Below the pieces are notes generated by a model. That model had not been told where the DNA came from and ran no database searches. It saw only the letters and a program-made list of their open reading frames with translations. From positions 3,051,275-3,115,274 of the forward strand of contig OY986974.1 of assembly GCA_963920575.1 (NCBI GenBank): DNA of 64,000 bases. Reading direction: 5' to 3'. Of the stretch, positions 56,811 through 64,000 are shown one piece after another (within the stretch, counting starts at the first letter, position 1; every line of letters begins with the position of its first letter). This stretch comes from Narthecium ossifragum. Its lineage: Eukaryota > Streptophyta > Magnoliopsida > Dioscoreales > Nartheciaceae. The position numbers were made by a program, and so were the translations under genes.

Positions 56811-56946
56811 TTATATTTTAATGTTTTATGGTGACAGTGTATAAAAAACTATGATCAACCTTCGAACCCTGGACCACCTACGGATGTTAAAATTTTATAT
56901 TAACAATAATTAAAAACTGTGTCATGGAAATTGGCGAGTACTAGTG

Positions 56947-56956
56947 TATATATAAG
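56947..56956 (+). promoter_or_regulatory. TATA box of P450 gene 2
   Basis: TATATATAAG is followed by GAGGCACAA, as in gene 1. It lies 73 bp upstream of the ATG. Confidence 0.78.
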
Positions 56957-57019
56957 AGGCACAATCTCTACACTGAATTGAACCATTAATAGAAATCTCA
57001 ACCGAGCAAGCCTAAAGCC

Positions 57020-58917
57020 ATGGGATACCTTTTTCTCACCATTTCCATCCTCCTCTCTAGTATCCTCCTCTTATTCTTCTTTCTCACCAAAGCTGATCAC
57101 AAGAAGAACAATTATAAGACCACCCCATCTCCGCCGAGCCTCCCCATCATTGGCCACCTCTACCTCTTAAAGAAAGCTCTCCTCCACCGCTCCCTGGCCG
57201 AGCTCTCCACTCGCCACGGCCCCATCCTCCTCCTCCGCTTCGGCTCCTGCCCCGTGCTCGTCCTCTCTTCCCCTGCTGCCGCCGAGGAGGTCTTCACCGC
57301 CCATGACATCCCCTTCGCCAACCGCCCCGCCCAGCTCGCCGGCACCATCCTCGGCTATGGCGCCGATTCTCTCACCTGGGCGCCCTATGGCCCCCACTGG
57401 CGCCACCTCCGCCGCATCGTCACCGTCGAGCTGCTCTCCTCCTCCCGCCTCGGCGACTCCGCCCCGCTCCGCTCCCAAGAGATCCGGTCTTTAATCAAAT
57501 CTCTTCTCAAAGAGAAACCCATCGATGGTTCTGGGCTTCGACGTGGGGAGCTCAAGACTAGGTTTTTTGGGATGACTTTTAACATCATGATGAGGATGAT
57601 AGCTGAGAAGAGATACCATGGATCAGAGGAGGCGGGCGTGAAAGAGGAGGCCAGAGAATTTAGCGAGATCTTGGATGAGAATCTTAGGCTCGCGGCGATG
57701 AACAACGCAGGGGACTTCATACCATTGCTGAAATGGGTGGGAGCGGGTGGTGGACTGGAGAAGAAGATGTGGCAGGCTAGAAACCGGAAGGATGAGTTCT
57801 TGCAAAAGATCATCGACCAACGTCGCGTTCTCCGGAGGGAGAGTAGCGGCGGCGCTGCTACCGGAGTGGTGGAGGCCAATCAGGATGGGAAGAGGTGTGT
57901 CATTGATGTGATGCTGTCCCTGCAGGAGAGCGAGCCGGAGTCCTGTAGTGATGCTACCATCATGGGCCTTACCTCGGTATGGATCTCAACTCTCCTCCAC
58001 ATGCACAACTTAATCCTATTACGTGTGCGTGTCATATATCACACACAAATCACAATGATAGATTATAATATAAACATACAAACTCACATCATAAAATAGA
58101 CGTTGACAAAATTTAAACAGATCATATATAGGCTGTTAATATTACTAGTCAATTCACATTTTTTTACCAGAAGCCGTGGCTGAACAGTGAAAAGATATGA
58201 TAATCAAAAGGCCGTCGCCATTTTCCATTTTCCACAAAAAAAAAAAAGATATTGCAGTAATATTTCTCCTTTTTTAATTGTTGCTCAAAATTTGTGATGC
58301 AGAGCTTACTAGCAGCTGGAACAGAGACATCTGCAGCAACAATGGAATGGGCAATGTCTCTACTGCTCAACAACCCACAAGTCTTGAAGACCGCAAGGGA
58401 TGAACTCGATGCAAACATACAACAAGGTCGTTTAATCGAAGAAGCTGATCTCCCCAACCTCCCATACTTAAATGCCATCTTCAGCGAGACGCAGCGCTTG
58501 TACCCGGCCGTGCCTCTTCTCGTACCCCATGAATCATCTCAAGAGTGCACCGTTTCAGGCTTCCACGTGCCTCGCGGCACGATGCTGTTGGTCAATGCAT
58601 GGGCCATGCAGAGGGATCCCAACTTATGGGAGGAGCCCACAAAATTCAAACCCGAGAGGTTTCTTAATGTTGAAGGAATCGACTATAAGATGATACCCTT
58701 CGGGGCAGGAAGGCGGCGGTGCCCCGGCGAAGGCATGGCAATGAGATCTGTAGGGTTGGTGGTGGGGGCTCTGATCCAGTGTTTTGAGTGGGAAAGACTC
58801 GGGGAAAAAGAAGTGGACATGACTGAAGGGTGGGGTCTAACCATGCCCAAGGCCAAGCCTTTGGAGGCCATGTACAAGCCTAGGTCATCCATGGCTGATG
58901 TCCTCTCCCGTCTCTAG
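57020..58917 (+). CDS. CYP81-like cytochrome P450, gene 2
   Basis: A predicted ER-bound monooxygenase that uses O2 and NADPH through P450 reductase; the substrate is unknown. Exons 57020-57976 and 58303-58917 join in phase 0 across a canonical GT-AG intron of 326 bp, giving 523 residues, normal for CYP81. Membrane anchor is about residues 3-22. AGTETS lies at about 324-329, ETQR at 381-384, PERF at 436-439 and [12 protein letters not shown] with haem Cys at about 459. Compared with gene 1, the hinge is shortened to SPPSLPIIGHL: the PxGPxG part is missing, which can affect folding. The pyrimidine-rich acceptor TGATGCAG is intact. It shares core promoter and flanking repeats with gene 1. Exon 1 is strongly GC-rich. 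This is the best candidate for a working gene in the window. Confidence 0.92.
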
Positions 58918-59032
58918 TTAGTCTCACTAGTGCCTGCGTCCTCCATTTGTCCACGACTTCGATTGTTTTGGTGCTAATTAAATAACGACGCAGGTTGACA
59001 CCTGGATATTTTATATACTTATAGGAAATATT
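58918..59032. other. 3' flank of P450 gene 2
   Basis: Short 3' UTR-like stretch ending in the 9-bp target duplication GGAAATATT (59024-59032). The flank resumes on the far side of the element at 61266. Confidence 0.5.
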
Positions 59033-59281
59033 GGGTTTTTTACATATATATATATCCTCAAAAAACTTTCAAATTACGTATTTACTCCTACATTCTTCAT
59101 ATTTTCATATATACCCCTGAAAAATCTAAATAATCTCAAAAATACCCTTCGGGTTAGTTGCCGTGGAATCCAGTGGGAATATTCCCAACGCCGTTACCGT
59201 TAGCAGGGGAAAAGACATTTTTACCCTAAACCCTATCCTTCTCCATAACGACACCACTTCCTTTGAGATATCCTCCCACCC

Positions 59282-60172
59282 ATGGATGGATACCCTGATG
59301 CCCCCCAGATGATCCGAGACCTCGATGATCTCCAACTCCATAAAGCTGAAGAGATCCACGAATCCAGCGACGACGACGGCGTAGAGATTACGACGGTGAG
59401 GAAGGAGAAGAAGGATGATCCATTGTTCACCGGAGAGCGAGACACCATCCTATCTGAGATAGTGCGGGCTCGCGCGCTCCAGAGCGTGCCGGTGAAGTCT
59501 CTGCTCTGCCTCCGGGCGGTGTCGACTCGCTGGAACCATTGGATCTCCAACCCATTCTTCGCCCACGCGCACGCGCAGCACGCGAGGTCCCTCTCCGGGG
59601 TCTTCTTCGAAGACCCCGTCGTGGACGCTCCTTGCTACGCTCCCTTCTCCGCCGCCTTCGATGGCCTGCCGGACCCCTCCCTTAAGTTCCTCCCTGAGCC
59701 TGTCTTCGTCCTCGCCTCCGCCTATGGCCTCCTCAGCTGCTGTGGCCGCCGGACTTCAGCTTACTACATAGTCAACCCTTTGACTATGGCGTGGAGCCGG
59801 CTGCCGGAGCCGTCCAGGTGCCATGGGCCCCGTCCCGCAGTCGCCATTGTCATGGCGGAGCCTATCGCGTATAACTTCGCCGCCGACTGGTTCTTGGTAT
59901 GCGTGTTCCCCATCGCCGATGATCTCGAGGGGGTCTACGGCGTCGAGACGTTCTCATCGCGCAAACGGAGGTGGTCGGCCTCGGATGAGCTCTGCTTCAC
60001 CCAGGGGATCGAGACAAGCTCCGGAGTGTCGACCGGCTGTGTCGCGTACTGGCGCACGACGATACAGACGGCGGTGGTTTATGCGTCCAGCGCCATGGTC
60101 CCGTGTGGTGCTCGCGCTCTCCGCCTATGCGTCCGTCATGCAGAAGGACCGCATCGCTGCCATCTGAGTTGA
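59282..60172 (+). CDS. F-box-like protein, captured in a Pack-MULE
   Basis: An open frame of 296 residues. After an acidic N-terminus (SSDDDGVEI), residues 55-100 resemble an F-box: ILSEIVRARALQSVPVKSLL, CLRAVSTRWNHWIS, then NPFFAHAH. An F-box-associated-like part follows (YGLLSCCGRR, YYIVNPLTMAWSRLP). F-box proteins act as substrate adaptors in SCF ubiquitin ligases. The last 30 or so residues run out of frame into unrelated sequence, so the C-terminus is truncated. Its place within inverted ends and a target duplication shows capture. Expression is unknown; it may be a transcribed chimera or dead. Confidence 0.6.
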   Translation: MDGYPDAPQMIRDLDDLQLHKAEEIHESSDDDGVEITTVRKEKKDDPLFTGERDTILSEIVRARALQSVPVKSLLCLRAVSTRWNHWISNPFFAHAHAQHARSLSGVFFEDPVVDAPCYAPFSAAFDGLPDPSLKFLPEPVFVLASAYGLLSCCGRRTSAYYIVNPLTMAWSRLPEPSRCHGPRPAVAIVMAEPIAYNFAADWFLVCVFPIADDLEGVYGVETFSSRKRRWSASDELCFTQGIETSSGVSTGCVAYWRTTIQTAVVYASSAMVPCGARALRLCVRHAEGPHRCHLS

Positions 60173-60174
60173 CG

Positions 60175-60506
60175 GCGCCGAGCTCCTCCGCACCTCCACT
60201 CCCTTCTCCATGTCCCCTGGCATCCACTGAAGCTCTCATATCGAACCCCGCCGGGGAGTGTGGCTCCGGGTTCTGGTTCCAAGTCATGAACGAGACCGAC
60301 GTGCAGGTCACACCGGTCATCGTCCCCAACAACACCTATCGCGCCGAGCTCCTCCGCACCTCCACTCCCTTCTCCATGTCCCCTGGCGTCCACTGGAGCT
60401 CTCATATCGAACCCCGCCGGCGACTGTGGCTCCGAGTTCTGGTTCCAAGTCATGAACGAGACCGACGTGCAGGTCACGCCGGTCGTCGTCCCCAACAACA
60501 CCTATC
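60175..60506 (+). repeat. 166-bp tandem duplication in captured gene
   Basis: GCGCCGAGCTCCTCCGCACC through CCCAACAACACCTATC occurs twice, at 60175 and 60341, with few differences. One unit reads SGFWFQVMNETDVQVTPVIV. The duplication shifts the frame of the second copy. Confidence 0.88.
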
Positions 60507-60720
60507 GCACCGTGCTCGAGGTCTATGTTTCTCATCACCATAAAGACGAGTACTGGTACGCCAACCCCCTCCGCGCGGCAGGCCCTGGCTTCGAAGGAGT
60601 CGGCAACGGTCTATTCGCCACTAAAGCAAACGGTGGATTCCGCCAGATTGTGGCGACGATCGACGGACGATACGTTGGCTCGGCTGTGCCGTTTCCAGTC
60701 AAAAGATCAAGTTCAAGAGC
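60452..60720 (+). pseudogene. PNGase A-like fragment
   Basis: The plus frame reads VVVPNNTYRTVLEVYVSHHH, then DEYWYANPLR, FRQIVATIDGRYVGSAVPFPV. This matches the part of plant peptide-N4-asparagine amidase A where NTYRAVLEVYVS, DEFWYSNP and the DGxxVG segment occur. The family removes N-glycans from glycopeptides. Only this internal segment is present; the frame then shifts into a Lys/Glu-rich stretch (to 61053) I do not recognise. Confidence 0.75.
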
Positions 60721-61274
60721 CACGTCGAGGTGGAAGGCAAGGGCGCCATCAAACAAGTCGAGATGGAGAGCAAGTCGCGCACCAACATAAGGATCGAGAG
60801 GGAGCACACCGTCATAGGCCGCGTGATCGTAGAACTAGAGGCGCCGTTGCAGATGGAGATGGTGACCTCGAACGGCGGTGGGGAGTCGAAGTTCCACAAG
60901 ACGAAGCTGTTTCATGAGCTGGCGGAGATGAGGAGCATGGAGGAAGGGAAGGGAGCGAGGTTCAGCACGATGGCGGACAGGCAGGAGTCGGTGGGGTCGG
61001 TGCTGGAGCAGAGAAAGAGAGAGAGATGGGTTTATAGTAGTGGAGATAGGTGATCAAAGAGGATGGTGATGGATGGGTATTTAAGTAAAGTTACCCAGTC
61101 CGGTTAGAATTTACCCCATGGTTAGGTTACTTAACCCGATGGAAGTACACATAAGGGTATTTTTTAGATTATTTGGACTTTTCAGGGGTATATATGAAAA
61201 TATGAAGAATGTAGGGGTAAATACGTAATTTGAAAGTTTTTTGAGGATATATATGTAAAAAACCCGGAAATATT

Positions 61275-62537
61275 TTGTATGCTTTCGAGACGGGAGTCTT
61301 TACATTTTGACAAGCTACCCTAATATGCTAGCAATTATTCTGTTATGTTTGAATCTTTCACGTTATATTCATGTAAAGCAATAATATAATGTGAAAATAA
61401 ATCATATTTTTCATCATCGTGTATATAATACGACGACTACTTTCACTGTTATCTTCGATGCACCGTCTTCTCGAGACGGTAGGCTGAACTGGTCTTCTCT
61501 CTCTTAATCTCACTCTCCAACTTTTATGTTTAAGGATGATGGGGATCCCTTGGGGTTAAAACCGTGAGCAGAGAAAATGACAAGGGCCTCATATTTTATT
61601 GACTTATATGAAATATTTTATATGCTTTTGAGATTGGAGTCTTTGACATTTTTACCAGTAGCCTAATAAACCTATTTAGTCTGTTTAAAGATGAATTATT
61701 TACCAACCCCATATATTCGTTCAATCTTTTTTAAACGGGTAATTCTAAATGCATCATCATTTTTACTAAATGCACCCCCAAAATTTTAATCTTTTATTAA
61801 ATTTAAAAGTAAAAGTCCAAAAAGCTATTGTTTTCATCCTCGCCCATCTCATCTTCCAACACCTCATCCCCCCCCCCCCCCCCATCACCATCACCATCTT
61901 CGATCTCCTCACCCTCAAAAGATATATGATATCTTCCAATTCTCCAAACAATATCGTAGAACCACCTAAAAACACAGAACTATTTCGTATAATATAACCC
62001 CTTTAGTCCAATTTAGAGAAATAACCATCGTAAAAATGCATGATTCATTTTGTGAAATGGCTAATGCCCTCTAATAATATTAGGACTGAAGTTCGAAAAA
62101 TGTTTGTGTTTAATAAATCTGGGGGCTTTTTTGATAACCTAATCCGGGACTAATTGCCCAAGCCCGAGATCAACCAGGCCGGGCAGAGTTAGGCCAATCT
62201 GTTTAAATTGTTGACATATATATAGCAATGAGCTCTTAAATCTCTAATAGGTTTCTATATTTCCACATGTAGCTAAATTTATATAATCGTACGATAGCAT
62301 CCCTTATGCAAGACAATTTGTTTAAGCCATGATTAATCCGAGATCAAGTACGTATACTACAAACACAACCACTTTTTCTTGGATAATTTTCATCATGCCT
62401 TTCTCGGATTCTTTTCCATTTCCGAAACCAAGAAAGAAGAAAATACTATAGAGCTTTGCACAATTCCATCTCACAGTATATGGCATTAAGCACTCCCCCA
62501 AAGAGGTACAAACTTCAACAAAGCGGTAGTAAAGTAG
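61275..62537. other. AT-rich intergenic DNA
   Basis: It resumes the 3' flank of P450 gene 2. ATTTTGTATGCTTTCGAGA at 61271 is repeated as ATTTTATATGCTTTTGAGA near 61616, an old local duplication. A poly-C run lies at about 61868-61882. No gene recognised. Confidence 0.5.
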
Positions 62538-63073
62538 CTAGAGAGATGAGAGGACATCAGCCATGGACGGCCTCGGCCTCGCGGCTTGTACATGGCCTCC
62601 AAAGGCTAGGCCTTGGCCAGGGTTAGACCCCCACCCTTCAGTCATGTTCACCTCTTCTGCTCCAACTCTTTCCCACTCGAAACACTGGATCGATCAGAGC
62701 CCCCACCACCAAGCCATATATGCACCAACCCTACAGATCTCATTGCCATGCCTTCACCGGGACACCGCCGCCTTCCGTCCGGCTTGAATTTTGAGGGCTC
62801 CTCCCATAAGTTGGGATCCCTCTGCATGGCCCATGCATTGACCAGCAGCATCGTCCCGCATGGCACGTCGAAGCCTGAAACGGTGCACCCTTGAGATGAT
62901 TCATGAGGTAGGAGAAGAGGGTATGGTTGGGTACAAGCGCAGCGTCTCGTTGATGACGGCATTCAAGTATGGGAGGTTGGGGAGATCAGCTTCCTCGATT
63001 AAACGACCTTGTTGTATATTTGCATCGAGTTCATCCCTTAGAGTCTTTAAGACTTGTGGATTGTTGAGAGCTC
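62538..63073 (-). pseudogene. CYP81-like P450 pseudogene, exon 2 remnant
   Basis: The minus strand aligns with exon 2 of the P450 genes from the LLNNPQ region (about 63073) to the stop (62538-62540). Still readable are [56 protein letters not shown] and [18 protein letters not shown]. The part between FKP and GRRR, including PERF and the FGAG start, is deleted. There is an insertion after GLV and several frameshifts. Exon 1 and the I-helix region are absent to the right. It is not functional. Confidence 0.9.
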
Positions 63074-64000
63074 TTATTGGAATGCATTTTGTGAGGATTT
63101 GGTACTAAGAAACAAAAGCAAAAAAAAAAAAAAAACAATCTAGTTTGAGTTTCTAGTTCGCATCCCTTTTGTCACCAGTATTTGCATGCTTCCTGCTGTC
63201 GTTTAGTTGCGCTAGCTGGTCAACATGATCACAACTCATAAAAGAAGGAAAACATCATTGGACTCCTCTTGGATTCGTGACCATCTTGGAAGCTTAGGAT
63301 TGTTGAATAAACAATAAGACTAACATAAAAAAGAATGAATGAATGAAATTAAAAATTTATACTTTTCCCCTGGTTTAGTATTGGTATTCTTCACGTTTCT
63401 TTGTTTGATTAGGATTTAGGAAGATAAGAGGATAAAGTAGTAGAATATATAATAACATCTATGATATGCTCATCCTACAATCTTTCCTCGCTGCAAAATA
63501 GACTGCAATCCCTTCAAATTACATTCCCTGCCAGTTTAAATGCATGACGGCTGATGCTCGTTTCACAATGATCTATGATAATCATGCTTGAAACTTCTTT
63601 TAAATCTTTGGAAGCAACTTAGATTGGAATAAGCTACAAACAATCTGTAATTTGAATAGGCAAAAACTGTTACAAGAAACAAATCCATCGTAGATCATAC
63701 ATAAAAAAAAAAACCAATTAAACCACATCTGACCACCTTGCTTTGACCAAAAAGGAAAAAAAAAAAAAAAAGTTCCTCTAGGCTGCACTCAGATTCACTA
63801 CACATGTGAAGGAAGCAGGTGTGTCTCAGTATCAATAACTCATTATGGACGGTGTCTCACAGATGAATCAAGCATAAACTTGAAATAGTAACTTTCATGT
63901 TTCAGAATGGTTGGTATGCATTAACCAATTGGAGCAGCAAGCAGCAAAGGCACTCATCTCCTGACAGCACCTGCTTATATACATCACTCTCCTGGTATCT
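63074..64000. other. Intergenic DNA to window end
   Basis: AT-rich with poly-A runs at about 63119-63135 and 63756-63770. No gene or bounded element recognised. The short minus frame at 63600-63788 has no family features. Confidence 0.45.

Larger units (their letters stand above)
59033..61265 (+). mobile_element. Pack-MULE-like element with F-box and PNGase A pieces
   Basis: A perfect 9-bp duplication GGAAATATT (59024-59032, 61266-61274) and inverted ends of about 110 bp, starting GGGTTTTTTACATATATA, define this 2,233-bp element. The ends are nearly identical, suggesting recent activity. There is no transposase. The inside is a plus-strand chimera: an F-box frame (59282-60172) then a PNGase A-like stretch (60175-60720) with a 166-bp tandem duplication. 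It sits 115 bp after the P450 gene 2 stop. Confidence 0.92.

Overview
The window is plant nuclear DNA, almost certainly from an angiosperm. Evidence: cytochrome P450 genes of the CYP81 type with one conserved phase-0 intron, a TAF9-like and an RPS25-like gene with plant intron positions, Athila-type Gypsy retroelements, long-LTR Gypsy elements, and Mutator-like and hAT elements carrying host gene pieces. The very GC-rich 5' exons might suggest a monocot or a magnoliid, but I cannot fix the species. No rRNA, tRNA or CRISPR locus was recognised.

Layout. 1-33 kb is a nested stack of retroelements. Solo LTRs sit inside solo LTRs (1309-2536; 2689-5892 holding 2991-5414). One long LTR starting at 6706 is split by two later insertions: a composite of LTR pieces (8133-16837) and an Athila-type element with both LTRs (17092-28205). 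It ends at 29045. A second long LTR (29046-31319) and a Copia-like LTR (31416-32395) follow. 33.7-36.5 kb holds CYP81-like gene 1, whose intron contains a foldback MITE and whose splice acceptor looks mutated. 37.15-43.5 kb is one Mutator-like element (9-bp target duplication) carrying damaged TAF9-like and RPS25-like genes. 43.5-53.4 kb is a partial duplicate of 0.5-6.7 kb, filled with three solo LTRs, a 5'-truncated LINE and a second gene-bearing Mutator-like element. A hAT element carrying a short-chain dehydrogenase fragment is at 53.5-54.6 kb. 57.0-58.9 kb holds CYP81-like gene 2, the only convincingly intact host gene. A third gene-bearing Mutator-like element (F-box plus PNGase A-like pieces) starts 115 bp after its stop. 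An inverted CYP81 pseudogene is at 62.5-63.1 kb.

Working together. The P450 copies form a small, decaying gene cluster, probably of specialised or xenobiotic metabolism. Nearly everything else is transposable-element DNA. Two patterns stand out. First, four TIR elements with captured gene pieces cluster in and around the P450 array, and two of them sit just downstream of P450 coding regions. Second, several unrelated LTR families carry arrays of short self-complementary GATCGATC-type motifs. In most of the short-LTR families the array lies just upstream of the LTR's own TATA-like box.
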